In this document: one piece after another, positions 28,419 to 37,975 of the stretch
How positions within the stretch are numbered: the stretch's first letter is position 1
Layout: every line of letters starts with the position of its first letter
Assembly (NCBI GenBank): GCA_018369015.1
Contig: JAGZDD010000004.1
Span: forward strand, 8,286 to 72,285
Source of the DNA: Clostridiales bacterium
Lineage (GTDB): Bacteria > Bacillota > Clostridia > Lachnospirales > Lachnospiraceae
DNA length: 64,000 bases
Reading direction: 5' to 3'
Notes under the pieces: model-generated
Databases searched by the model: none
Told to the model about the DNA's origin: nothing
What the model saw: only the letters and a program-made list of their open reading frames with translations
Made by a program: the position numbers and the translations under genes

Positions 28419-29969
28419 ATGAATAAAAAAGTTTTCGCAGTACTGATGAGCGGCGTTATGGCAGCAGGCGTTTTAGCCGGGTGCCAGGGTTCCGGAGGAA
28501 CGGGCAGCGCCGGGGGAGACAGTACAGGAGGCGCACAAAGTACAGGGAGCGCAGAAAGTACGCAGTCCCAGGGAGAAAACCAGAAAACAGAAACAATAAA
28601 AATGTATTGTATGAATATGGGGGTGGCTTCCGATTATCAAAATGTGGAAGATGCGATTAACGCCATCAGCGTGCCGGAGATTGGCGTAGCCGTTGACCTG
28701 ACGATGATGGATATAGGACAGTGGTTTGAGCAGTACAGTATGCTGATTTCGGGAAGCGAATCCGTGGATCTTATGCCGAACTTTACCGACGCCATGGCCG
28801 GGGCAATCAATCAGGGAGCCTTTACCGACCTGACGCAGCTTTACGCTGAGTATGGAACGGATATTCCCAATTATATCCCGGATAAATATCTTGCAGCAGG
28901 GAAGTTTAACGGCGCCCTGTACGGTATCCCGTCGACGAATATGTATGCCAATGCCTCGGTGATCGAGTATGACGCCGGAATTGTAAAGGAGCTGGGGATT
29001 GATGTCAGCGGGGTTAAGACGCTGGAGGACTGGGAGTCCGTTATGGAGCAGGTTAAAGAGGCATATCCGGATATTATCCCGTTTACGCCCAACGGAGGGA
29101 ATACGGTGTCCATGTTCAATATGTATGACTGGGATGCCCCGGGAAATAAATACGGCGTCCTTATGCTTGGGGAAGACCCGGATACGCTGACGCTGGAAAA
29201 CGTTTACGCCACAGATGAGTACAGGGAATTGTGCAAGCTGATGGAAAGCTGGGACCAAAAAGGCTATATTGCCCAGGACGCCATTACGGAAACGGATACC
29301 TTTATAACGCTGTGCAAAGCCGGGAAAGCATTTTCCACGTTAGCCAGCGAAAATATCCACGAGGTGTATGTGCAGAAGGAATCGGTTAATGCCGGAAAGG
29401 AAATCGATACGATTGCCCTGACAGAGCCCTTTTCCTATAACGCAATGATCAGTATTATGTGGAGTATTCCGGTAACTTCCGAGCATCCGGAAGCGGCAAT
29501 GAAGTTTTTGAATTTAATGTATTCTGATCAGGAGATTGCCACATTGTTTGCCTATGGAGAGGAAGGCGTCAACTATCAGGTTCTTGATGACGGTACGATT
29601 GACTTTGTTGAAGGGGAGAGCATGGATAACTGCAAATACCATCCAAGCATTGACTGGGTGCTGCCGAATCAGTACAATACCCTGACATGGGCAGGCAATC
29701 TGCCGGTGACTGTTGAGGAGGCCAATGCGTTTAACGAATCTGCGGTTGTTTCTCCGGCGCTTGGCTTTACCTTTGATTCAGCTTCTGTCACCAACGAAAT
29801 TACGGCCTGCGATAATGTGGTCGCCCAGTACGCGACGGCTCTGGAGCTTGGCGCTGTGGATGTGGATTCGGTGCTTCCTGAATTTATTGCGGCGCTGGAA
29901 AAAGCAAATATTCAGAAGATTATTGATGAAAAACAGGCTCAGCTTGATACATGGCTAAATGAACAGTAA
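28419..29969 (+). CDS. Substrate-binding lipoprotein of CUT1 importer
   Basis: Third binding protein, 516 residues. Signal peptide with lipobox LAGC, a long Gly/Ser/Thr linker (about residues 24-50), then the conserved EDAINAISVPEIGV. AAAGGAGGAG precedes ATG 28419. It starts a new operon that continues with two permeases, a YesMN pair, GH78, two GH43, GH3 and a lipoprotein esterase. That gene content points to an oligosaccharide with rhamnose and arabinose or galactose units. Confidence 0.93.
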   Translation: MNKKVFAVLMSGVMAAGVLAGCQGSGGTGSAGGDSTGGAQSTGSAESTQSQGENQKTETIKMYCMNMGVASDYQNVEDAINAISVPEIGVAVDLTMMDIGQWFEQYSMLISGSESVDLMPNFTDAMAGAINQGAFTDLTQLYAEYGTDIPNYIPDKYLAAGKFNGALYGIPSTNMYANASVIEYDAGIVKELGIDVSGVKTLEDWESVMEQVKEAYPDIIPFTPNGGNTVSMFNMYDWDAPGNKYGVLMLGEDPDTLTLENVYATDEYRELCKLMESWDQKGYIAQDAITETDTFITLCKAGKAFSTLASENIHEVYVQKESVNAGKEIDTIALTEPFSYNAMISIMWSIPVTSEHPEAAMKFLNLMYSDQEIATLFAYGEEGVNYQVLDDGTIDFVEGESMDNCKYHPSIDWVLPNQYNTLTWAGNLPVTVEEANAFNESAVVSPALGFTFDSASVTNEITACDNVVAQYATALELGAVDVDSVLPEFIAALEKANIQKIIDEKQAQLDTWLNEQ

Positions 29970-29974
29970 TTATC

Positions 29975-30005
29975 CGGGGCTTTTGCAAAAAATGCAAAAG
30001 CCCCG
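29975..30005 (+). terminator. Strong stem-loop between binding protein and permease genes
   Basis: CGGGGCTTTTGCA and TGCAAAAGCCCCG form a perfect 13-bp stem with a 5-nt loop. No T-run follows, so it is more likely a 3'-end stabiliser or partial attenuator that raises binding-protein mRNA over permease mRNA. Confidence 0.75.
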
Positions 30006-30027
30006 TTGTAAAAAGGGGAGAACGTAA

Positions 30028-30954
30028 ATGAAAAAGAAAAATGGCGCCGGAAAAACGATCAGACGCTTTATGCCATTTTATCTTATGATGATTCCAGGGC
30101 TTTTGTATCTGCTGATTAATAATTATATTCCCATGGCCGGGCTCGTGATGGCCTTTGAGAAATATAATGTGCGCGGGGGGATGTTTGGAAGCCCGTTTTG
30201 CGGCCTGGAAAATTTTGAATATCTTTTTGCCACAGACGATGCATGGCTGATCACACGGAATACAATTTTATATAATATTACTTTTATTATTCTCGGAAAT
30301 GCCGCCGCCATCGGCGTTGCGGTATGCTTAAATCAGATACGCAGCAAGATCCGCAAACAGATTTATCAGACGATTATTTTACTTCCGTATATTATTTCAA
30401 TCATTGTGGTGGCCTATCTGGCCAATGCGTTTTTAGCCGGCGATACAGGGTTTATTAATACAAAGATTCTGGAGCCTCTCGGGCTTGAACCGATCTCATT
30501 TTACTCGGAACCAAAATACTGGCCGTTTATCCTTGTGTTTGTCAACCTGTGGAAAAGCGTGGGCTACAGCTGTATTTTGTATCTGGCCAACCTGGCCGGG
30601 ATTGACCCGGGCTTTTATGAGGCCGCTGCCATTGACGGGGCGACAAGGCGGCAGATGTTTTGGAAGATCACGCTGCCATGCCTGAAGCCGACCATTATTA
30701 CGCTTTTGATTCTTGCGATTGGAAAAATGTTTTATTCGGATTTCGGCCTTTTCTACCAGGTGCCTATGCAGTCCGGGATGCTCTTTAGCGTGACCCAGAC
30801 GATCGATACCTACGTATTTTACGGCCTGACATCCAACAGCAATATCGGCATGACTGCAGCCGCCGGTTTTTATCAGTCGATTGTCGGCTTTATCCTTGTT
30901 TTGGGCAGCAATGCTATTGTGCGCAAAGTCAGCAGGGAAAATGCCATGTTCTGA
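30028..30954 (+). CDS. CUT1 ABC importer permease (YteP/LplB type)
   Basis: Permease of 308 residues; PMAGLVMAFEKYNVRGG after the first membrane segment and coupling loop EAAAIDGATRRQMFWKITLP. The overall pattern matches the permeases at 15013 and 25471. ATG 30028 follows AGGGGAG. It acts with the binding protein at 28419 and the next permease. Confidence 0.93.
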   Translation: MKKKNGAGKTIRRFMPFYLMMIPGLLYLLINNYIPMAGLVMAFEKYNVRGGMFGSPFCGLENFEYLFATDDAWLITRNTILYNITFIILGNAAAIGVAVCLNQIRSKIRKQIYQTIILLPYIISIIVVAYLANAFLAGDTGFINTKILEPLGLEPISFYSEPKYWPFILVFVNLWKSVGYSCILYLANLAGIDPGFYEAAAIDGATRRQMFWKITLPCLKPTIITLLILAIGKMFYSDFGLFYQVPMQSGMLFSVTQTIDTYVFYGLTSNSNIGMTAAAGFYQSIVGFILVLGSNAIVRKVSRENAMF

Positions 30955-30995
30955 CGAAAGGTACAGGCTGATTTATAAAATGTGGAGGAAAAGGA

Positions 30996-31874
30996 ATGGT
31001 TAAAAAAGATCTCGGCCACCGCATAGCCATTAATACATTGCTGATTGTATTATGCGTATTATGCATAGCGCCATTTATTATGCTGATCGCGGCTTCATTT
31101 ACAGGGGAAAATACCCTTGTATCCGAAGGCTATAATTTTATTATTAAAGACTTTACTTTAGACGCTTACCAGTATTTATTCAGGGATAACAGCATTTTCA
31201 GGGCTTACGGGATAACGATTTTTGTCACTGCCGTGGGCGTTGCCTGCTCGATTCTTGTCACGACCCTGCTGGCCTATCCGCTGTCCATGGGGAATCTTCC
31301 GGGAAAAAATGTTTTTATGTTCCTTGTATTTTTTACGATGCTCTTTTCCGGCGGCCTTGTTCCAAGCTATATGATGTGGACGCAGATTTTCCATATAAAA
31401 AATACGATATGGGCGCTGATTGTTCCGAACCTGATTACCAATGGCTTTACGATTATGATCATGCGCACCTACTTTGCCACGAATATTCCTAAGGAAATTC
31501 TGGAAAGCGCCCGTATTGACGGGGCATCGGAACTGAAGATCCTGTTTCGGATTGTTGTGCCTATGAGCCTTCCGATTGTCGCTACGATCGGGCTTATGGC
31601 GGGAATCACCTATTGGAATGACTGGAACAATGCTTTATACTATATTACAGATAATCATTTAAACAGCATCCAGGCGCTGCTGAATAAAATGCTGACAAAC
31701 GCCCAGTATCTCCAGCAGACGGCCCAGTACGGTTCGGTCGCCATGGACGCAGTGCCGACGACGGCGGTGCGTATGGCGGTGGCCGTTTTGGGCGCAGTGC
31801 CGTTGATGTGTATTTATCCGTTTTTCCAGAAGTATTTTGCCAAAGGACTGACCCTTGGCGCAGTGAAGGGCTGA
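30996..31874 (+). CDS. CUT1 ABC importer permease (YtcP/LplC type)
   Basis: Permease of 292 residues, coupling loop ESARIDGASELKILFRIVVPM. It is very like the first permease of the window (2-871), which implies that the fourth, truncated importer set is a near relative of this one. GGAGGAAAAGG precedes ATG 30996. No ATPase gene is found in this or any other set here. Confidence 0.93.
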   Translation: MVKKDLGHRIAINTLLIVLCVLCIAPFIMLIAASFTGENTLVSEGYNFIIKDFTLDAYQYLFRDNSIFRAYGITIFVTAVGVACSILVTTLLAYPLSMGNLPGKNVFMFLVFFTMLFSGGLVPSYMMWTQIFHIKNTIWALIVPNLITNGFTIMIMRTYFATNIPKEILESARIDGASELKILFRIVVPMSLPIVATIGLMAGITYWNDWNNALYYITDNHLNSIQALLNKMLTNAQYLQQTAQYGSVAMDAVPTTAVRMAVAVLGAVPLMCIYPFFQKYFAKGLTLGAVKG

Positions 31875-31946
31875 AAGAAGGCTTGCCGGAACGCAGGGGC
31901 GGGGCGTAAAAACAGTCAATCTGGGGCGGACAGGAGGGGGCATCCT

Positions 31947-33692
31947 ATGGGATTTCATTTCAAAGAAAAAATCGGAAAATCAGGCAAAGGCCATTCAATC
32001 GTTTACTGGTTCAGGCTTTTTCTGCTTTTGCTCCTTTTTTTTATTCTGCTCATCGGTTTTTTATTTGAGCGATCCATGAAATCCGCCCTGATTTGCCAAA
32101 AGGTGGATGACCTGAATACGATTTTTAAGATTTATGCCAGTGAAATGGATGCAAGCTTTAATTCCTTACAGAACTATTTATATGCAACACTTTCAGAATC
32201 GCCGGCGATGACAAGGATCGAAACCGGGGGAACAGAAACGGAGACAGCTTTTGCCCGGCTGGATATAGCGAAGGCGCTGTCCAATATTGCGAGCTGGGAC
32301 AAGAGGGTGGAAAGCCTGATCTTTTATTCCCCCAAAAGCCCGGATAAGGTACTGATTGAAAACGGGCTTGAGCCGGAATTTCAAAACCGGGAATCTATGC
32401 AGCAGCAGTTAAAGGATTGGATTGACGGGGAAATTAAAAAACGGACGATCCGGCGTTCGGGCTATATGATCGCCCGGTGCGCAAGCAAAGACTATATCCT
32501 GCGATTTTATAAGATACATAACAGCTATGTCGGTATGGGCATCGCCCTTGAGAGTATTCTTTCGTCACTGCAGGCATCCATGGAGGACCGGGATTCGTTG
32601 CTTTTTATTGCCGGAAATGACGGCACTGTCCTGGAAGCGACTGGGGATATGCCCGGCCAGATCGACATTTCCGAAAACGGAACAGCCGCAGATGTGTCGG
32701 GAACACAGATGCTTCAGATCAATGTGATGTCACAAAATGGTGATTTTTATGTCGGGCAGATGCTTGCGGCATCGGAAATTTTTGTTGGGATCAATCATGT
32801 AAGGACAATGCTTGTGGTCATGGTTGTGATTGTCCTTGCAGTTGTTGAACTTTTTGTTTATCTGATCTGCCGTTTTATCAATTATCCGGCAGAGCAGCTT
32901 GTTTTTGGGATGAAACGTACCGGCGAAGGCCAGTGGAACGAGCCGCTGCAGGTGACGGGATGCGTCCGGGAGTTTCGGACGTTGATTTCGACCTTTAATG
33001 AAATGATCCATGAAATTAAAAATCTGAAAATTAAAAATTATGAGGCGCAGCTGCAAAACCAGAAGGTTTATTTGCAGTATCTCCAGCTCCAGATCAATCC
33101 CCATTTTTATCTGAACGCATTAAATATTGTCTATTCCCTGGCGGAGATTGGGGATTTTAAGACAATCCAGAGAATGATCCTGGCGCTTGTCAAATATTTA
33201 AGGTACCATTTCCAGGATGTCAATACACTGGTGACGGTCACTCAGGAGCTTGAGCATGTGCGCAGCTATATCGATATTTCACAGATACGCTTTTCAGATG
33301 CCATTGACTACGAGGAGCGGCCGGATGCGGATGTCATAGAAGCACTGATCCCTCCCTTTATTATCCAGAGTTTTGTGGAAAACAGCATTAAATATGCGCT
33401 GAAAAACCGGAAAAAGGGCCGTCTGTTTATCCAGGCATGGCAGGAGGCTGAAAATGACGGGGAATATTTAATGATTGAAATCCGGGATAACGGCAATGGC
33501 TACAGCGATGAAGTGATCCGGGCCATTAACAGCGGCCATGTGCTGGAAGACAGCCATGGAGGCAGAGTTGGGATACGCAATGTGATGGAAAGGCTGGCGC
33601 TTATTTACGGCGATAAAGCAGAGGTAGCTTTGTCCAATGATGGCGGCGCGGTGACGCATATACGTCTGCCGCTGATTTTAAAGGAAATGTAG
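31947..33692 (+). CDS. YesM-type sensor histidine kinase
   Basis: Sensor kinase of 581 residues. TM1 at about 25-46 (LFLLLLLFFILLIGFLF), an extracellular region to about 285, TM2 rich in Val near 290-312, HAMP, phospho-acceptor H386 in INPHFYLN, N-box VENSIKYAL, and G-box DNGNGYS. ATG 31947 has GGAGGGGG 8 bp upstream. It is complete, unlike the second kinase of the 5.5-9 kb cluster, and contains no long G tract. It sits between the permeases and its regulator, so it probably senses the substrate of this operon. Confidence 0.93.
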   Translation: MGFHFKEKIGKSGKGHSIVYWFRLFLLLLLFFILLIGFLFERSMKSALICQKVDDLNTIFKIYASEMDASFNSLQNYLYATLSESPAMTRIETGGTETETAFARLDIAKALSNIASWDKRVESLIFYSPKSPDKVLIENGLEPEFQNRESMQQQLKDWIDGEIKKRTIRRSGYMIARCASKDYILRFYKIHNSYVGMGIALESILSSLQASMEDRDSLLFIAGNDGTVLEATGDMPGQIDISENGTAADVSGTQMLQINVMSQNGDFYVGQMLAASEIFVGINHVRTMLVVMVVIVLAVVELFVYLICRFINYPAEQLVFGMKRTGEGQWNEPLQVTGCVREFRTLISTFNEMIHEIKNLKIKNYEAQLQNQKVYLQYLQLQINPHFYLNALNIVYSLAEIGDFKTIQRMILALVKYLRYHFQDVNTLVTVTQELEHVRSYIDISQIRFSDAIDYEERPDADVIEALIPPFIIQSFVENSIKYALKNRKKGRLFIQAWQEAENDGEYLMIEIRDNGNGYSDEVIRAINSGHVLEDSHGGRVGIRNVMERLALIYGDKAEVALSNDGGAVTHIRLPLILKEM

Positions 33693-33742
33693 AAACGCGG
33701 CGAAAAGAAATGATTGGCAAGATGTTAAGTGGAGATGAGCGT

Positions 33743-34540
33743 ATGGGGTATCATATTTTACTTGTAGACGATGAAGAGCTGGCGATCCGTGGGATCGAAA
33801 GAGGCGTTGACTGGGACGGCCTGTCGGTCGATACGGTTTTTAAGGCGCATAGCATGAAGACGGCCGTCAGAATGCTTGGCGCCTACAATATCGATATTGT
33901 CCTGACCGATATTGAGATGCCGGAGGGCTCCGGTATTGAGCTGATCCGGTGGGTCAGAAAGAACAAACCGGAAACGGCGTGTATTTTTTATACCTGCCAT
34001 GCGGAATTTTCCTACGCCCAGGAGGCGCTTCGCCTCGGGGCTGTGGATTATCTGTTAAAGCCTATTCCCTATGACGAGCTGGAGCAGATTTTAAAAAAGA
34101 CGATTGCTTTGCTTAAGCATCAGGATCAGCGCCGTGAGATTGACGCGCTCTATGAAAATCTTTCAGAGGAAAGCCACGATATGTCTGCCGTGGAGCAGGT
34201 AAAGCAATACATTGCGGAGCATATTTCCATGGATATTTTGCGGGAGGATCTGGCCCGTCTTGTTTATATGAATCCGGATTATTTATCCCGGCTGTTTAAA
34301 AAATCGGAAGGCATAGGCTTATCCGAATACATTATTCAGAAAAAAATAGCCTTTGCTAAAAAGCTTTTGAAAAATACCCGGCTTTCGGTGGTCGATATTG
34401 CGGCCAGGACAGGATTTTCCTATTCTTCGTATTTTATACGGATATTTAAAAAGAAGGAAGGCATGACCCCCGAACAGTACAGAAAAGACTGTTCCCGCGA
34501 GGAGAGCGGCCAGTCGGGGGAGAATGCCGGAAGGGAGTGA
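33743..34540 (+). CDS. YesN-type response regulator
   Basis: Regulator of 265 residues: VDDE near residue 8, D56 in TDIEMPEGSG, YLLKPI, and a C-terminal AraC HTH pair (MNPDYLSRLFKKSEG and GFSYSSYFIRIFKKKEG). I chose ATG 33743, since GGAG is 8 bp upstream and the receiver fold starts there; ATG 33710 would add 11 residues. The GH78 gene begins 5 bp after its stop. It is the partner of the kinase at 31947 and probable activator of this operon. Confidence 0.92.
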   Translation: MGYHILLVDDEELAIRGIERGVDWDGLSVDTVFKAHSMKTAVRMLGAYNIDIVLTDIEMPEGSGIELIRWVRKNKPETACIFYTCHAEFSYAQEALRLGAVDYLLKPIPYDELEQILKKTIALLKHQDQRREIDALYENLSEESHDMSAVEQVKQYIAEHISMDILREDLARLVYMNPDYLSRLFKKSEGIGLSEYIIQKKIAFAKKLLKNTRLSVVDIAARTGFSYSSYFIRIFKKKEGMTPEQYRKDCSREESGQSGENAGRE

Positions 34541-34544
34541 GTAT

Positions 34545-36890
34545 ATGGAGGAAAAAGCTTTGTTTTGCGGACACTGGATCACTGCGGGAAGCGCCCGGCC
34601 CTTTTATGCGCGCCGGCGTTTTTTTATCCCGCAGGCGGTAAAAAGCGCTCGGGCATCGGTGTGCGGCCTCGGGCAGTTTATTTTTTATATGAACGGCCAG
34701 AAAATCGGCGATCACGAGCTTGACCCGGGGTGGACGGATTACAGGCAGTGGATACAGTATGTCACCTTCGATGTGGCGCAGGCGCTAAAAGCCGGTGAAA
34801 ACATGATGGGGGCGGAAGTGGGGAACGGATGGTATATAAAAATGGATGACGGTTATACGTTTTCTTTTCCGGATTTTATGCCGCCCAACCCAAATCTCTA
34901 CCGGCCCTTTGGCAGGTCTTTGATATTGGCGGTGAAGCTTGAGCTTGAGTTTGAGGACGGAAGCCGGGAAGTTTTGTGGTCCGATGAAAGCTTCCGGGTT
35001 CATGCGCATCCGGTAACGATGACCAATGTCTATGGATCGGAAACAGAGGATAGGCGCCTGAGGGTTAAGGACTGGTGTCTGGCAGAAAGCTCTGACGGCG
35101 GATGGGAACCGGCGCGCCTGCTGGAGCCGGATGAGGAGCCTGCCGGGCTGCCAAGGCCCCAGCTCCAGCCGGCGGTTAAGGTCATCCGAAGCTATGACGG
35201 GATTTTGTCCGGGCGCGCCGGAGGCCGTGAAATCTATGATTTTGGCCAGAATATGGCGGGGCTGCTGGAATTTGAGGCAAAGGGAAAGGCCGGGGATAAG
35301 CTTTTAATTTATCCGGCGGAAAAGCTGAAAGCGGACGGCGATATTGACCAGACCGCCAAAGGCTGGACGGATGTGGCTTCATGCATGACCTATATTCTTG
35401 GCGAGGACGACGCGTGGGAAACCTTCCGCATGAAATTCACTTATTTTGGGGGAAGATATGCTGCTGTGGAAAAGCTCCCGGCCCATACCCGGGAAGGCGG
35501 CAATGAAAAAATACAGATAAAAAACATGAAGGCCCACGCTATCAGCAGCGCATGGAAAACGGACGGCGCATTTTTTTGTGATGACGGGCGGTACATGCAG
35601 ATTTATGACATGATAGAAAAAACCGTGGAGGCAAACCTGTTAAGCGTCCACACCGACTGCCCGACGATTGAACGGTTTGCCTGGCAGGAGATCAATCATC
35701 TGATGGCTCCGTCAATTTTTTATATGAAGGACGGAAAAGGGCTGTGGGAAAAATTTCTGACCGACATGCGCATGGCGCAGCATAAGAGGGGAGATTGCTT
35801 TAACGATCTGTCCGGCGGGCATTATTTCCCGGGGGAGGGGCTGATTCCTTCCCAGTGTCCCTGCTATATTCCAAACGTTTTGCCGGTTCCCGGGATGGGA
35901 AGCTTTTATGACACGATCGCCTGGGGCAGCGCCTGTATTCTGGGAACGCGCTGGCATTATCTGTTTTATGGGGATATTCAGGTTATTAAAGATAATTATC
36001 AGACAGGGCTTAATTATGTCCGATATTTAAAGACAAGGGTGGATGAAAACGGCTTTATCAGCCACGGGCTTGGTGACTGGGGGCATCCGGACGGGGAGCT
36101 GGCCAGGGAAAATATTGAAACCGCGTTTTTGTATGCGGATGTGTGTACGCTGGCATGGTTTGCCGGGCTTCTTGGCCGGATAAAGGAGCAGCGGGAATTG
36201 GAACGATGGGCGTCGCAGATAAAGGAAAATTATAATGAAAAGCTTCTGGTGCGTCATCCGTCCAGGGATTTCTGGTGCTACCGCGTCTGGGAACACAAAG
36301 ACCGTGTATTTCTTACGCAGGCGGCCCAGGCCCTGCCATTATACTGGGGGCTTGTGCCGGATGAAAAGCGGGCGGATGTCGAGCGTGCCCTGATATGGAC
36401 TTTGGAGAACAGGGGGGCCTTTGCCGCCGGGGAGATCGGGCTGCCCTATATTATCCAGGCAGCGTCCGGATGCGGCCAGAACTACCGGATCGCCCGGTAC
36501 ATGCTGCGGGAAAAGCACCCAGGCTACTATGCCTTTGTAAAAGACGGCATGACGACCCTTGGGGAGTACTGGGAAGAAAATCCCAGAAGCCACTGCCACG
36601 ATATGATGGGGCATATTATTGAATGGTATTATAACGGGCTTGCCGGCATACGGCCTCAAAAGCCGGGCTTTGCACAGGTGCAGATTTGCCCTTATCTCCC
36701 GGAGACAATGACGGCGCTTTATTGCTCCTATCATTGTGTGCGGGGGCGCATGGAAGTCCGCATAAGGCTTTGCTCCGACGGCATCCATCTGGATATTACA
36801 GCGCCCGGGAATATAAAGCTTGACATTTGCACAGAGCATCTTAAGGAGCGGGGGAGCGGCAAAATTTACGTGTCTGTCCACCGGGATTAA
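34545..36890 (+). CDS. GH78 alpha-L-rhamnosidase
   Basis: Cytosolic enzyme of 781 residues. The N-terminal beta domains contain YMNGQKIGDHELDPGWTDY, typical of GH78, followed by the (alpha/alpha)6 catalytic domain with HTDCPTIER (the usual site of catalytic carboxylates in this family) and GLGDWGHPDG. The end, EEDNP-like ENPRSHCHDMMGHIIEW, is the conserved acidic/His region of the barrel. ATG 34545 has AAGGGAG 7 bp upstream. It releases terminal alpha-L-rhamnose from rhamnogalacturonan fragments or from flavonoid rutinosides and similar glycosides. The neighbours (GH43, GH3, esterase) allow either. Confidence 0.9.
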   Translation: MEEKALFCGHWITAGSARPFYARRRFFIPQAVKSARASVCGLGQFIFYMNGQKIGDHELDPGWTDYRQWIQYVTFDVAQALKAGENMMGAEVGNGWYIKMDDGYTFSFPDFMPPNPNLYRPFGRSLILAVKLELEFEDGSREVLWSDESFRVHAHPVTMTNVYGSETEDRRLRVKDWCLAESSDGGWEPARLLEPDEEPAGLPRPQLQPAVKVIRSYDGILSGRAGGREIYDFGQNMAGLLEFEAKGKAGDKLLIYPAEKLKADGDIDQTAKGWTDVASCMTYILGEDDAWETFRMKFTYFGGRYAAVEKLPAHTREGGNEKIQIKNMKAHAISSAWKTDGAFFCDDGRYMQIYDMIEKTVEANLLSVHTDCPTIERFAWQEINHLMAPSIFYMKDGKGLWEKFLTDMRMAQHKRGDCFNDLSGGHYFPGEGLIPSQCPCYIPNVLPVPGMGSFYDTIAWGSACILGTRWHYLFYGDIQVIKDNYQTGLNYVRYLKTRVDENGFISHGLGDWGHPDGELARENIETAFLYADVCTLAWFAGLLGRIKEQRELERWASQIKENYNEKLLVRHPSRDFWCYRVWEHKDRVFLTQAAQALPLYWGLVPDEKRADVERALIWTLENRGAFAAGEIGLPYIIQAASGCGQNYRIARYMLREKHPGYYAFVKDGMTTLGEYWEENPRSHCHDMMGHIIEWYYNGLAGIRPQKPGFAQVQICPYLPETMTALYCSYHCVRGRMEVRIRLCSDGIHLDITAPGNIKLDICTEHLKERGSGKIYVSVHRD

Positions 36891-36907
36891 AAGGAGGAAT
36901 ATTTCAT

Positions 36908-37975
36908 ATGTATCATACGATAAGGCCGGGGCAGGTATGGCTGGATACCGAAGGAAAGCGCATACAGGCCCACGGGGGGAGCATTATTGTTGTCGACGGT
37001 ATTTTTTACTGGTATGGCGAAAATAAGGAAAAAACAACAGGGAAGGATGAGATCTGGCACTGGGGCGTGCGCTGCTATTCTTCAACGGATCTGTATAACT
37101 GGAAGGACGAGGGGATCATTATACCGCCAAAGCTTGAGGATAAAACATCGCCGCTGCATCCCTTTGCAATGATGGACCGGCCCCATATCCTGTATAATAA
37201 AAAGACAAAAAAATATGTGGCATGGCTTAAAATCATGGGGGAGCCGCCCTGCTTTGCCGTATTGACGGCGGATCACATTTTAGGGCCTTATACAATGGAG
37301 AATCCAAAAGTAAATCCCTGCGGCCTGCCGGTGGGCGACTTTGACCTTCAGGCAGACGAGGCGACCGGGGATGCCTATCTTATCAGCCAGAGGCCCCATA
37401 CGACGATTTATGTGATTAAGCTCAACGATGAATATACCGGCGTCATGGGAAAATATTCGGAGCATTTTAAACATGAGGCTCCTCCGGATGCCAGGGAGGC
37501 TCCGGCTCATTTTATAAGAAACGGACGCCATTATCTGATCACATCGGGAACGACCGGCTATTTCCCCAATCCTTCGGAGGTTTCGGAGGCGGATAACTGG
37601 CACGGCCCATATAAGATCCTTGGGAATCCCCACAGAAACGATCCTTCGATGACCTCTTTTTCTTCGCAGATCAGCTCTGTTTTCCGTTATCCCGGGAAAA
37701 AGGATTTGTATATTGCCCTGGCTGACCGATGGCGGCCGGAGCTTGAGGGCGAAGCCGGACAATCCTGGGAATGTGGGGAATATTCTAAAAAAATTCAGGA
37801 AAAGTTCCGGAAAATTTTTGACCCGAAGGGAACCTTCGTCTTTGGGCCGGAGGATGCCAAGGATATGCGGATCAATACATCGGTTTCAGATTATGTATGG
37901 CTTCCGCTGAAATTTGACGGGGAGCAGGTCTATATTGACTGGATGGATGAATGGAGGGTCGAAGACTATGAATGA
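36908..37975 (+). CDS. GH43-like glycoside hydrolase (exo-beta-galactanase branch)
   Basis: Five-bladed beta-propeller enzyme of 355 residues without signal peptide. QAHGGSIIVVDGIFYWYGE at the N-terminus, SSTDLYNWKDEG, MDRPHILYN, and REAPAHFIRNGRHYLITSG follow the order seen in GH43 exo-beta-1,3-galactanases and close relatives. There is no carbohydrate-binding module. AAGGAGG precedes ATG 36908. Its end overlaps the next GH43 start by 8 bp. The specificity assignment to beta-galactan is from motif order only; arabinofuranosidase activity is possible. Confidence 0.82.
   Translation: MYHTIRPGQVWLDTEGKRIQAHGGSIIVVDGIFYWYGENKEKTTGKDEIWHWGVRCYSSTDLYNWKDEGIIIPPKLEDKTSPLHPFAMMDRPHILYNKKTKKYVAWLKIMGEPPCFAVLTADHILGPYTMENPKVNPCGLPVGDFDLQADEATGDAYLISQRPHTTIYVIKLNDEYTGVMGKYSEHFKHEAPPDAREAPAHFIRNGRHYLITSGTTGYFPNPSEVSEADNWHGPYKILGNPHRNDPSMTSFSSQISSVFRYPGKKDLYIALADRWRPELEGEAGQSWECGEYSKKIQEKFRKIFDPKGTFVFGPEDAKDMRINTSVSDYVWLPLKFDGEQVYIDWMDEWRVEDYE

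Noticed and set aside
28473..29258. 261-residue open frame on the minus strand
   Set aside because: Antisense to the third binding protein, no RBS, no domain.
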